This document shows positions 25,654 to 34,913 of a stretch of DNA of 64,000 nucleotides, one piece after another (position 1 is the first letter of the stretch; each line of letters opens with the position of its first letter). Position numbers and translations under genes: made by a program. The notes below the pieces were generated by a model. That model was given only the letters and a program-made list of their open reading frames with translations. It was not told the DNA's origin and ran no database searches. Where the stretch lies: the NCBI GenBank assembly GCA_016929495.1, contig JAFGIS010000449.1, forward strand, positions 1-64,000. Direction: 5' to 3'. The stretch is from Polyangiaceae bacterium (lineage in GTDB: Bacteria > Myxococcota_A > Polyangia > Polyangiales > Polyangiaceae).

Positions 25654-27522
25654 ATGGACCACCGGCTGCTTTCCTACTACAACCAGGAGCTGCAGTATCT
25701 TCGGCAGCTGGGCGGGGAGTTCGCTCGTCGGTTTCCCAAAATCGCGGGCAGGTTGGGACTCGAAGCCTTCACGTGCGCCGATCCCTACGTCGAACGCCTG
25801 CTGGAGAGCTTCGCCTTCCTCGCTGCGCGCATTCAGCTCAAGATCGATTCCGAGTTCCCGCGCTTCACGGAGCATCTGCTCTCGATCGCGTATCCGCACT
25901 ACCTCGCGCCAACCCCTTCGGTAGCCGTCGTGAAGCTTGCGCCAAACTACAAGCAGGGGGTGCTGAACGACGGGTTCCACGTCCCTCGCGGCAGCGTGCT
26001 GCGCGGCAACCTCGGCAAGGACGAACAGACGGCATGTGAGTATCGCACCGCTCACGGCGTTTCGCTCTGGCCCATCGAGCTAGCGAGTGTGACGCATACG
26101 TCCTACGTGGGAGATCTCGGTGAGCTCTCGTTGCGCGGCAAGGCCCCATTGCGCGGCGCACTGCGCTTGCGCTTCCGCACGGCCAACGGGGTGCCGTTCT
26201 GCAAGCTGTCGATGAACGACATCGCCCTGTTCCTTTCGGGACCCGAGCAGATGTCGATGCGCATGTACGAGCTCATTTTCGGAGGAGCGCAAGCGCTCCT
26301 CGTGAGATCTCCCACGGGCGACGACGAACCCACGATCGTCGTGGATCAGCCCGTCCGCCCGCTGGGCTTCGAAGACGAGCAGGCGCTATTGCCGTATGGT
26401 CCGAGGTCGTTCCAGGGCTATCGGCTGCTGCACGAGTACTTCGCGATGCCGAGCCGGTTCCTGTTCGCCGAGCTGTCGGGGCTGTTGCCCGGGGTCGCTC
26501 GGTGCAAGGGCACGGAGCTCGAGGTGATCGTACTGCTCGATCGCCATGACTCGTCGATCGAAGCAGCCGTCACGCCGGCGCATTTCGAGCCTTTCTGTAC
26601 TCCGGCCATCAACCTGTTCCCGAAGCGCGTCGACCGCATCCATCTGTCGAATCGCGCACACCAGTACCACGTCGTCCCCGACCGGACGCGACCGCGGGAT
26701 TTCGAGGTGCATTCCTTGACCGAAGTCATCGGTCTCGGCACGCGCAACGAGATCCGGCGGGCTTTCCAGCCTTTCTACGCGTGCCGAGAGCGTTCCACCC
26801 AAGGCCAGTCCTTCTATACGGTCCATCGCGAAGCACGAGTCGCCAGCATGCGGGAAAAGCGTGTCGGCGCGCGCTCAAGCTATTCCGGCAGCGAGGTCTT
26901 CGTCGCCCTCGTCGACGGCAATCAAGGACCTTTCTATTCCGACCTGAGACAGCTGGCCGTCGATACGCTCTGCACCAACCGCGATCTTCCCCTGATGATG
27001 CCCGTCGGCGCCGGCGCAACGGATTTCTTCCTCGAGTCGGGCGCCCCGGTCGAGTCGATTCGCTGCATCGCGGGACCGTCGGAGCCTCGACCCTCCAGCG
27101 CCTGGGGCTCCACCAGCTGGCGTCTCGTGAGCCACCTCTTGCCCAACTATCTCTCCATCACGGATTCGAGCGATAGTCAGGGCGCTGCGGGTCTGCGGGA
27201 GATCCTGCATCTGTACGGCGACTTCGGCGCGTCGGAGATGCGACGTCAGGTGGACGGAGTGCGTTCGGTCACCAGCTCCGGAATCGTGAGGCGACTGCCT
27301 ATCGTCGAGCGACTCGCGTTCGGACGGGGCATCGAGATCACGGTCGAATGCGACGAGACCGCCTTCGAGGGAGGCAGCGCGTTCTTGTTCGCGTCGGTCC
27401 TCGAGCGCTTCTTCGCCAAGTACGCATCCATCAATTCGTTCACGGCAACCGTGCTGCGCAGCATTCAGCGGGGCGAGCTCATGCGTTGGCCAGCCAGAAT
27501 CGGCACGAGGACGGCTCGATGA
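25654..27522 (+). CDS. tssF: T6SS baseplate protein TssF
   Basis: 622 aa, normal for TssF. MDHRLLSYYNQELQYLRQLG starts the family. Then FARRFPKIAGRLGLE, DPYVERLLESFAFLAARI and FPRFTEHLLSIAYPHYLAP follow. The C-terminal wing domains include GRGIEITVECDET and FFAKYASINSFTATVL. It forms the wedge with TssG (2:1). Its stop overlaps the tssG start as ATGA, so the two are made together. Identity is sure. Confidence 0.95.
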   Translation: MDHRLLSYYNQELQYLRQLGGEFARRFPKIAGRLGLEAFTCADPYVERLLESFAFLAARIQLKIDSEFPRFTEHLLSIAYPHYLAPTPSVAVVKLAPNYKQGVLNDGFHVPRGSVLRGNLGKDEQTACEYRTAHGVSLWPIELASVTHTSYVGDLGELSLRGKAPLRGALRLRFRTANGVPFCKLSMNDIALFLSGPEQMSMRMYELIFGGAQALLVRSPTGDDEPTIVVDQPVRPLGFEDEQALLPYGPRSFQGYRLLHEYFAMPSRFLFAELSGLLPGVARCKGTELEVIVLLDRHDSSIEAAVTPAHFEPFCTPAINLFPKRVDRIHLSNRAHQYHVVPDRTRPRDFEVHSLTEVIGLGTRNEIRRAFQPFYACRERSTQGQSFYTVHREARVASMREKRVGARSSYSGSEVFVALVDGNQGPFYSDLRQLAVDTLCTNRDLPLMMPVGAGATDFFLESGAPVESIRCIAGPSEPRPSSAWGSTSWRLVSHLLPNYLSITDSSDSQGAAGLREILHLYGDFGASEMRRQVDGVRSVTSSGIVRRLPIVERLAFGRGIEITVECDETAFEGGSAFLFASVLERFFAKYASINSFTATVLRSIQRGELMRWPARIGTRTAR

Positions 27523-28523
27523 GCTTCTTGGACGAGCTGGAGCGGACCCCGTGGGAATTCGACTTCCACGCGGCGATGCGTCAGCTGGAAGCCATCTACC
27601 GCAAGCTCCCCCGCTTTGGCGAGGCCGTGCGTCCGGAAGACGAGGGCATTCGGATCGGGCAGGAGCCGACGACCGCGTTTGGCCCGGCGGCTCTCTCTGG
27701 TTTCCAGAAGGCCACCGAGGGGAACCCCGCACAACTCACGGTCGCGTTCTTCGGGCTGTTCGGACCGAACGGCCCGCTTCCGCTGCACATCACCGAATAT
27801 GCCCGTGAGCGCATCCGATATCTGGGCGATAGGACCTTCGCCGCTTTCGCGAACATCTTCAACCACCGCATGCTGGTTCTCTTCTACCGCGCGTGGGCGA
27901 AGGCGGAGGCCACAACCAGTCTCGATCGCCCCGAGAGCAGTCGCTTCGATGTCTATGTCGGCTCACTGCTCGGCATCGGCCTGTCGTCCTTGCGGGATCG
28001 CGGCCCCGTCCCGGACCGGGCCAAGCTGCAGTACGCTGGTTGGTACTCCAACCCGGTGCGCAGCGCAGAAGGACTTCGGGCCATACTCTCCGACTACTTC
28101 GAAGTCGACACGAACATCGAAGAGTTCCAGGGCGAGTGGCTCGAGGTGCCGGACGGTAGCCGGCTTGAGCTCGGTGGCGCTCCGGAGGTCAGCGCTCTCG
28201 GGCGAACGACCCTACTCGGAGCTCGTGCCTATTCGGCTCAACACAAGTTTCGTGTCACGCTCGGGCCCCTGACGCGTGAGGACTTCTCCCGGTTTCTGCC
28301 GGGCGAGGTGTCACTTACCCGCCTCGAGGACATGGTTCGCTCCTACGTGGGGGACGAGCTCGCGTGGGAGCTGCGCTTGCGCCTGCGCGCGGACGCCAGC
28401 ACGCAGGTCAGGCTCGGGGGCGCAGAGCGCCTTTCGTACAACGCACGTGTCGGCAGCGGAGTCGCGCTGGCCGACCTTGTCATCGACCCCTCGACCCACC
28501 ACACCCGGCGGATGGTGGCGTAG
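27519..28523 (+). CDS. tssG: T6SS baseplate protein TssG
   Basis: 334 aa from ATG 27519, overlapping the tssF stop by 4 bp. It shows the family pattern: EFDFHAAMRQLEAIYRKLPR, VAFFGLFGPNGPLPLHITEY, an HRMLVLFYRAW helix, the DYFEVDTNIEEFQGEW stretch and the C-terminal LRADASTQVRLGG. TssG stabilises TssF and TssE in the baseplate wedge. The frame is open before the chosen start, but that part is antisense to, or overlaps, conserved tssF sequence. Confidence 0.94.
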   Translation: MSFLDELERTPWEFDFHAAMRQLEAIYRKLPRFGEAVRPEDEGIRIGQEPTTAFGPAALSGFQKATEGNPAQLTVAFFGLFGPNGPLPLHITEYARERIRYLGDRTFAAFANIFNHRMLVLFYRAWAKAEATTSLDRPESSRFDVYVGSLLGIGLSSLRDRGPVPDRAKLQYAGWYSNPVRSAEGLRAILSDYFEVDTNIEEFQGEWLEVPDGSRLELGGAPEVSALGRTTLLGARAYSAQHKFRVTLGPLTREDFSRFLPGEVSLTRLEDMVRSYVGDELAWELRLRLRADASTQVRLGGAERLSYNARVGSGVALADLVIDPSTHHTRRMVA

Positions 28524-28564
28524 GATGATGGAGAAAGCGGCCGGGGGACACCAGGGAGCCTCGT

Positions 28565-31291
28565 ATGTCAGAAATCAGTCGCGCAGCGCTGTTCGGGAAA
28601 TTAAACCAAATTGGCTACAAGTCTATCGAGAGCGCCACCCTTTTCTGCAAGATGCGTGGCAACCCGTATGTGGAGCTTTCCCATTGGGTCTACCAGTTGC
28701 TCCAGCTAACCGACTCCGACCTGCTCCGCGTCCTGCGGCATGCCCAGGTCGATTCGGCGCGCCTGGCACGTGACGTGACCGAGTCTCTCGACCGATTGCC
28801 GCGCGGCGCCTCCTCGATCTCCGACCTCTCGGTGCACGTGGAAGAGTCGGTAGAACGGGGCTGGGTGTACGGCTCGCTGCTGTTCGGTGAGCAGCAGGTT
28901 CGCACTGGCCATCTCGTCATAGGATGGCTCAAGACGACCGCGCTCAAGAACGCGTTGTTCGCAATCTCTCGCGAGTTTCAGAAGATCAAGATCGATGACA
29001 CGATCGAGAAGTTCCAGGCCCTGACGCGCGGCTCGCCGGAGGAGGGTCAGGCCCCCTCGACCGGTGCTGCGGCTTCCGGTGATGGGACCGCTGCGCCCGC
29101 CGCTCTCGGGAAACAGGAAGCGCTGGCGCGCTACACGGTCGACCTCACCGAACGGGCGCGCACGGGCGAGATGGATCCGATCGTGGGCCGGGACGAGGAG
29201 ATCCGCCAGATCGTGCAGATACTGCTGCGCAGGCGGCAGAACAACCCGATCCTGACCGGTGAAGCCGGCGTTGGAAAGACAGCCGTGGCAGAAGGTTTCG
29301 CGCAACGCATCGTCAAAGGTGATGTGCCGCCTGCCCTGAAGGATGTCAGCCTGCGCACGCTCGACATCGGCCTGTTGCAGGCGGGGGCCAGCATGAAAGG
29401 CGAGTTCGAAGGGCGTTTGCGTCAGGTGATCGACGAGGTCCATGCGTCACCCAAGCCGATCATCCTGTTCGTCGATGAAGCGCACACGCTCATCGGGGCG
29501 GGCGGGTCGCAGGGTACGGGTGACGCCGCCAACCTGCTGAAGCCCGCGCTGGCGCGCGGCACGCTCCGAACCATCGCGGCGACCACGTGGTCCGAGTACA
29601 AGAAGTACATCGAGAGCGACCCCGCTCTCACCCGGCGTTTCCAGACGGTACAGGTGGCCGAGCCCACCGAGGCGCGCGCGATACTCATGATGCGGAGCAT
29701 CGCTACGATGCTCGAGGGACATCACAAAGTCCAGGTGCTCGACGAGGCGCTCGAAGCAGCCGTCAAGCTCTCCAAGCGCTACATCCCCGATCGACAGTTG
29801 CCCGACAAATCGGTGAGCCTGCTCGACACGGCGTGCGCCCGCGTCGCCGTGAGCCAGCACGCGGTGCCGCCCGAGGTCGAGGACAGTCGGCGGCGCATCG
29901 AATCGCTCCAGGTCGAGCGCGACATCATCGCTCGCGAGCGCAGCATCGGCGTCGATGTCGACGAGCGGTCGGCCGAGGTAGAGAGCGCCCTAGGGTCGGA
30001 AACGGCGCGGCTGGCAGAGCTCGAGAAGCGATGGGAAACGGAGAAGGCCGCGGTCGACAAGATCCTGGCGGCGCGAGCGCGCCTGCGAAAGGCTAGTCTC
30101 GCGGCGGAGCCGGTGGACCCCGCAGGCGAGCCGACGAAGGGCGAGGCCCGGACACCAGAGCAGCCGAACACGGCGGAGCAGCAAGCGCCGTCGGAAACCG
30201 TCGATGTCGAGGCCGAGATCGCCTCCTTGAAGGCGCTCGAAGCGACGCTTGCCGAGTTGCAGGGCGACGAACCGTTGATCCACTCGACGGTCGACGCGAC
30301 GGCCATCGCGAAAGTGGTGGCAGACTGGACGGGGATCCCGACGGGAAGGATGGTCAAGGACGAGATCGAGGGCGTTCTGAGACTTGCGGATCAGCTTGGA
30401 CGCCGTGTGCTCGGGCAGGATCACGCGCTCGAGGCCATTGCCCGACGCATTCAGACGGCCAGAGCGGGGCTCGAGAATCCAAACAAGCCGATCGGCGTCT
30501 TCATGCTCACCGGTCCTTCGGGCACCGGCAAAACGGAGACGGCGTTGGCGCTCGGCGAGGCGCTCTACGGTGGCGAGAACAGCGTCATCACGATCAACAT
30601 GAGCGAGTTTCAGGAGTCCCACACCGTTTCGACGCTCAAGGGAGCCCCGCCGGGGTACGTCGGCTACGGCGAGGGCGGAGTGCTCACCGAGGCCGTGCGG
30701 CGTCGGCCGTACAGCGTGGTTCTGCTCGACGAGGTCGAGAAGGCCCATCCGGATGTGCACGAAATCTTCTTCCAGGTGTTCGACAAGGGCTGGATGGAGG
30801 ATGGCGAGGGCACGCGCATCGACTTCCGAAACACCGTCATTTTGCTCACGTCCAACGTCGGCACCGAAGTCATCATGCGGGCATGCTCCGGACCCGAACG
30901 ACCGGACCCCTCGAGCGTTTCGGAAGCAATGCGCAAACCGCTGCTCGAGGCCTTCCCGGCAGCCCTGCTCGGCCGTGTCGTCACGATCCCGTTCTACCCG
31001 TTGAGCGACGAAATGATCGGCAACATCGTACGTTTGCAGCTCGGCCGCATCGAGCAGCGCGTCACCGAGCGCTACTCGGTCCCGTTCACCTATGCTCCGT
31101 CGGTGGTCGAACTCGTCACGAGTCGCTGCAACGAGGTGGAAAGCGGGGGCCGCATGATCGACGCGGTCCTCACCAACACATTGCTGCCCGAAGTCAGCCG
31201 TGAGCTCTTGCTGCGCACGCTCGAGAACAAGCCAGTCCAGCGCATCTCCGTCGATGTCGCGGACTCCCAGTTCACGTACGCTTTCGACTGA
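28565..31291 (+). CDS. clpV: T6SS AAA+ ATPase TssH (ClpV)
   Basis: 908 aa. The N-domain binds sheath (residues 1-150). A first AAA+ module has Walker A GEAGVGKTA (about 232-240) and a Walker B with LFVDEAHTLIGAGG. A coiled middle domain follows, then the second AAA+ module with GPSGTGKTET (about 647-656) and a VVLLDEVEKAHPDVHE sensor segment. The N-domain and placement after tssG mark it as ClpV, not ClpB. It disassembles contracted TssB/C sheath for reuse. It is the last gene of the rightward operon. Identity is sure. Confidence 0.95.
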   Translation: MSEISRAALFGKLNQIGYKSIESATLFCKMRGNPYVELSHWVYQLLQLTDSDLLRVLRHAQVDSARLARDVTESLDRLPRGASSISDLSVHVEESVERGWVYGSLLFGEQQVRTGHLVIGWLKTTALKNALFAISREFQKIKIDDTIEKFQALTRGSPEEGQAPSTGAAASGDGTAAPAALGKQEALARYTVDLTERARTGEMDPIVGRDEEIRQIVQILLRRRQNNPILTGEAGVGKTAVAEGFAQRIVKGDVPPALKDVSLRTLDIGLLQAGASMKGEFEGRLRQVIDEVHASPKPIILFVDEAHTLIGAGGSQGTGDAANLLKPALARGTLRTIAATTWSEYKKYIESDPALTRRFQTVQVAEPTEARAILMMRSIATMLEGHHKVQVLDEALEAAVKLSKRYIPDRQLPDKSVSLLDTACARVAVSQHAVPPEVEDSRRRIESLQVERDIIARERSIGVDVDERSAEVESALGSETARLAELEKRWETEKAAVDKILAARARLRKASLAAEPVDPAGEPTKGEARTPEQPNTAEQQAPSETVDVEAEIASLKALEATLAELQGDEPLIHSTVDATAIAKVVADWTGIPTGRMVKDEIEGVLRLADQLGRRVLGQDHALEAIARRIQTARAGLENPNKPIGVFMLTGPSGTGKTETALALGEALYGGENSVITINMSEFQESHTVSTLKGAPPGYVGYGEGGVLTEAVRRRPYSVVLLDEVEKAHPDVHEIFFQVFDKGWMEDGEGTRIDFRNTVILLTSNVGTEVIMRACSGPERPDPSSVSEAMRKPLLEAFPAALLGRVVTIPFYPLSDEMIGNIVRLQLGRIEQRVTERYSVPFTYAPSVVELVTSRCNEVESGGRMIDAVLTNTLLPEVSRELLLRTLENKPVQRISVDVADSQFTYAFD

Positions 31292-31342
31292 GACCGGCGC
31301 TCGCGTCCTGTCTCCGTTGTTCGCTGGAGAATTCGACGACCG

Positions 31343-31368
31343 GCCCTCGGTCCGCGTGGGCCGAGGGC
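31343..31368. terminator. bidirectional terminator-like hairpin
   Basis: GCCCTCGG (31343-31350) pairs exactly with CCGAGGGC (31361-31368) across a 10-nt loop, in the 93-bp gap between the converging clpV and sheath-fusion genes. There is no T-tract. Confidence 0.5.
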
Positions 31369-31384
31369 GCACCCCCGTCGGCGG

Positions 31385-32878
31385 TCAATCGGAAGCCAAC
31401 CACGGACCTGATAGGGTCGTCGGCGGATCGTGGATCGACTGGAATCGCAGCAGTCGGACCCTGTCCTGGCCGCGTACGGCCTGCAAGACCATCAGGCCTC
31501 GCGTCGAGAGCTGCTCGGCGTTGGCAGACGACAACCATGCTTCGGCGCAGGGAGCCTGCACGGTCTCCCCGTCCTCGTTTCGATACACGTGGACGGGCAG
31601 GCCAGCGATATCGAGCTCATCCCCAGGTGAGAGGTTCCATCCCGATCGAATGAACGACATACCCAGCAGCGCCGCGCAAGCCAACGCCGAGTTGCCCCAA
31701 AGGCACTGTGAATAGTCGGACGGGACTGCCAGCTCCTCGAACTCGAACGGCTCGATGGGATCGGTCTTCGGCCCGTACGGCAGCCGCAGCAGGAATCCAG
31801 GGACCGCGACGCCCAGGTGCGATGCCTCCGGACGTGATCGGAGCTCGGCCCAGGCGCGCGATGCCCCGTCCCCACTTGCGTTCGCAACAGCAGACCATCG
31901 TGCGCCGGTGACGAACGCCGCCCCGGCGCGCTCGCTCGCACTCGCCAAGCGGCCGAGAAGCTCGACGTCCTCATCCGACATCTCGAACTCGTAGTCGCCC
32001 ACGATGATCCCCCACGGAGCATCCCCGAGTTGCGGAACGGCGGCGCCGGTGAGCAGCGCCTCCAGAGCAGCACCGTCCGAGCTGCCGGTCCATTGTGCAG
32101 CGAGCTCGGACTTCGACAGGTCCAGTATGAAAAGCTGGATGTCCTCCGTCTCGCACAGCTGGTTGCACGTCCAGACCAGGCCACGCCAGGTTGCCTCCAA
32201 CGCCGTGAAGTGCGCGTCGTGCAATACCGCCCGCATCAGCGCGGAAATGGCCTCATCGACGGCACGCTGTGCTTGTGCGAGCTCGGCCGACGGGGGCGCG
32301 GCGACCTGCGCCGGCACCAACGGTCCTACGAACGCATCGACCATGCGCGCTGCGTTGCTCTGTGGCTTCGCCGGCTCGGTCGACGGCCGCCCGAGCAGCC
32401 GCGTCAACGCGTCGCGCTCGGACTCGTCCGGCTCGCGAGCTGGCGCCTCGACCGGCGCTGCGGCGGTAGCATCCGCGGCAGCGCGACCGCGGATCCTCGA
32501 CAATGCTTCCGCAGCTCGCGCTGGATCCTTCAGCTCTCGCCGCAAGCTGCGGAAGGAAGCGAACAGATCCAGCCGCTCGTAGAGCTCGTTCGGATGGAAG
32601 TCCTCCATCTGCTCGAAGCGCATGCTCAGGGTTCGGCCCTGCCCCAACTCGAGCTCCAGTTGCGGAGCGACTGCCCGGAGCGCGGCATCGATATCCGCCG
32701 GGTCGACGCGCCGAGGTCGAACGCGGACGATTGTGTCACCCGTCCGACCGGTGCGCCCGGCGAAGTCGCCGAGTATCAGCACTCGCAGCGGCTGGTCGGG
32801 GTCTTTCCGGGCGGCGTGGCTCCGCTTGGCAAACGTGAAGTTCATCTCGATGCCGGTGCGCGACGGTTTCGTGGGCAT
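31385..32878 (-). CDS. TssB-TssC fusion: single-chain T6SS sheath-like protein
   Basis: 497 aa from ATG 32878, with AGGA in the preceding bases; ATG 32845 would drop conserved residues. Residues ~1-125 align with TssB: LRVLILGDFAGRTG, RVDPADIDAALRAVAPQLEL and MRFEQMEDFHPNELYERL. A hydrophilic linker (about 125-200) is followed by TssC: HDAHFTALEATWRGLVWTCN, ILDLSKSELAAQW, HLGVAVPGFLLRLPYGPKTD and NSALACAALLGMSFIRSGW. The final TssC segment (the HYLKCIVRD-to-end part of the true TssC) is missing. The chain could cap, nucleate or regulate the sheath but probably cannot interlock normally. It converges with clpV and diverges from the TssL-hydrolase gene. The fusion is seen directly; its role is unknown. 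Confidence 0.85.
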   Translation of the reverse strand: MPTKPSRTGIEMNFTFAKRSHAARKDPDQPLRVLILGDFAGRTGRTGDTIVRVRPRRVDPADIDAALRAVAPQLELELGQGRTLSMRFEQMEDFHPNELYERLDLFASFRSLRRELKDPARAAEALSRIRGRAAADATAAAPVEAPAREPDESERDALTRLLGRPSTEPAKPQSNAARMVDAFVGPLVPAQVAAPPSAELAQAQRAVDEAISALMRAVLHDAHFTALEATWRGLVWTCNQLCETEDIQLFILDLSKSELAAQWTGSSDGAALEALLTGAAVPQLGDAPWGIIVGDYEFEMSDEDVELLGRLASASERAGAAFVTGARWSAVANASGDGASRAWAELRSRPEASHLGVAVPGFLLRLPYGPKTDPIEPFEFEELAVPSDYSQCLWGNSALACAALLGMSFIRSGWNLSPGDELDIAGLPVHVYRNEDGETVQAPCAEAWLSSANAEQLSTRGLMVLQAVRGQDRVRLLRFQSIHDPPTTLSGPWLASD

Positions 32879-33076
32879 GGTTCCTGTCCTGCAGATCCCT
32901 TCGCCATCCGAGTACCACCGGGCTCGTCGCGGCACAAGGCAGAGCCCGGAGCGCATGGCGGCCCCACCCGGTTGGATTCCGAAGTCGCCTGCCCTGGTGC
33001 GTCGCCGGTCGAGTTCTTGCAGGGGAAGCGGACTGCTGGGACAATACGTACCCCTGTCTGCATGGCACCCTCCGGC

Positions 33077-34762
33077 ATGACCCAAGGTGGTGCGCGCACC
33101 CGGCTCAGCCCCGCCGATTCGCGGGTGCTCCGCTCACATGTGCCAAGAGCCCAGGTTCGACCTCTCTATTGGTGCTGTGCCGAAGCCCTGAACCTGGCTG
33201 TCAGCCTGCCGCAGCTATCCAACCTGCCAGCCCCTGCCGAGCTGCGTCAGCGCGTCGTGACCGTGCTCGACAACATGGTCGGCAGGGGCAGAGCGGCCGG
33301 CATCTCCGACGCCGATCTGGCCGAGGCGCGGTACGCGCTGGTGGCTTTCATCGACGAACAAGTGCTCAAGTCCAACTGGCCAGGACGCGCCGAGTGGATG
33401 GGTCAACCGCTGCAACTGGACCTCTACCGTGAGTACACGGCAGGAGAGAACTTCTTCAATCGAATGAGGAACCTTCTCCAACAGGGAGGCTGTACGGCGG
33501 CTCTCGAAGTGTACTACCTCTGCTTGGTGCTCGGGTTCCGAGGCGCATACGGAGTCAGTGGAGACAACCGCGCGCTTGCCAGCTTCCGCGATGCAGCCCG
33601 GCAGCGTGTCGTCGAGGCGTGGCCCGCGGGAACGAAGCTCGGACCACGCGCCGAACCTCCCGACCGCTTGGGGAAGACCCGGAGCAGTCATGCTCCACTG
33701 ATAGCCGTGGTCGTGGGCACCGTGCTCGTCGTTCTGTTCGTCGTGATCGGACTCGAGCGTCTGCTGAAGGCGAACATCGACGAGTCGCTCGACATCATGG
33801 CCGACAAGGCCGTGGCGCCCGCTTCGGCTTCCTCGGGTTCGGCGTCGAGTTTGCCGATGGCCTCGGCTCGGTCGCTGGGGTCGGTCCGTACCGCAACGGC
33901 TCCTGCTGCAGGGGCCGTCATCCGCGCGAGCGGCCCCCCCTCGGAGGTCCCGGCGCCCGGGAAGTCGACTCGTCCGCCGGCCGACGTGGGGCCCTCCTCC
34001 CAGCGTGCGGCGCTCGTAGGATCGGCACCGCCAGGCTCGCTCAAGAGCTACCCGCAGAATGTCGCGAACAGACCGGTACCCAGGATCGGCAATGAGCCGT
34101 GGTTGATTTCCGAACCCTGGCGCGCACAGCACGAGCGCCAACTGGCGGCCCCGAATCGCAGCCGAGCCAAGCTCGTGTTCCTGGGCGACTCGATCACGGC
34201 GGGCTGGGTTTCGGTGTCTGCGTACCGTGACCATTTCCGCAAGTACTCCCCGCTGAACCTCGGAATAGCCGGCGACCACACGCAGAATCTGTTGTGGCGC
34301 ATCGAACAAGGGACTCTCGATTCCCTCCATCCCGAGCTCGTCGTCATTCTCATCGGCGTCAACAACCTCGGGGGCGGTTTCACACCCGAGCAGACTGCGG
34401 GAGGTGTCGGTGCCGTCGTGCGCGCGGTCCGGAAGCGTCTTGCCGACACGCCCGTGCTTCTGCTGGCGATCTTGCCCGCCGGGCACAGCCCAACGGATCG
34501 GCTTCGCCAGAAGGTGGTCGACACGAATCGCCTCATCAAGAGCCTGGCGGAACCAGGACGCGTGACCTTCGCGGACATAGGCTCCGTTCTGCTCGAGCCC
34601 GACAGAACCATCACCAAGGCGACGTTGCGGGACTATCTGCACCCGACCGCCGACGGCTACGAACGCCTGAGCACAGCGCTCGAGCCGATTGTGCAGCGAC
34701 TCATGGGCGGCGGCGCTGGGTCGTCCGCGCCAGCGGAGCCGACGGTGAGCCCGACGCGGTAG
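33077..34762 (+). CDS. TssL (DotU) fused to periplasmic SGNH/GDSL hydrolase
   Basis: 561 aa from ATG 33077; ATG 33062 and GTG 33125 are alternatives. Residues ~28-195 are a DotU domain, very close to the island's other TssL (EARYALVAFIDEQVLKSNWP, then FFNRMRNLLQQGG). A single membrane helix lies at ~208-226. A Ser/Pro/Ala linker (about 245-330) leads to an SGNH/GDSL esterase domain: LVFLGDSITAGW (Ser372), GIAGDHTQNLLWRI (Gly block), LIGVNN (Asn429) and DYLHP (Asp519, His522). All four consensus blocks are present, so it is probably catalytic in the periplasm. Known TssL extensions bind peptidoglycan; a hydrolase here suggests trimming or deacetylation of wall or lipid substrates at the T6SS site (inference). 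Confidence 0.88.
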   Translation: MTQGGARTRLSPADSRVLRSHVPRAQVRPLYWCCAEALNLAVSLPQLSNLPAPAELRQRVVTVLDNMVGRGRAAGISDADLAEARYALVAFIDEQVLKSNWPGRAEWMGQPLQLDLYREYTAGENFFNRMRNLLQQGGCTAALEVYYLCLVLGFRGAYGVSGDNRALASFRDAARQRVVEAWPAGTKLGPRAEPPDRLGKTRSSHAPLIAVVVGTVLVVLFVVIGLERLLKANIDESLDIMADKAVAPASASSGSASSLPMASARSLGSVRTATAPAAGAVIRASGPPSEVPAPGKSTRPPADVGPSSQRAALVGSAPPGSLKSYPQNVANRPVPRIGNEPWLISEPWRAQHERQLAAPNRSRAKLVFLGDSITAGWVSVSAYRDHFRKYSPLNLGIAGDHTQNLLWRIEQGTLDSLHPELVVILIGVNNLGGGFTPEQTAGGVGAVVRAVRKRLADTPVLLLAILPAGHSPTDRLRQKVVDTNRLIKSLAEPGRVTFADIGSVLLEPDRTITKATLRDYLHPTADGYERLSTALEPIVQRLMGGGAGSSAPAEPTVSPTR

Positions 34763-34913
34763 CGTCGGAGACCAGAAGGGCTCGGGGTCGCAGGCTCTCG
34801 CGGTCCGACGAGGGTCGGGGCCGCCGGCCAATTGGCCCGCGCATCTGGACTTGTGTTCAGGTGCGGGTTCTGCTACGCGCAGTCATGCACACAGCGCTGC
34901 GGAGGCATCGCTA

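Noticed and set aside
32030-33061. Long plus-strand frame leading into the TssL-hydrolase gene
   Set aside because: It is antisense to the conserved sheath-fusion gene and lacks protein-like character; the real start is near 33077.
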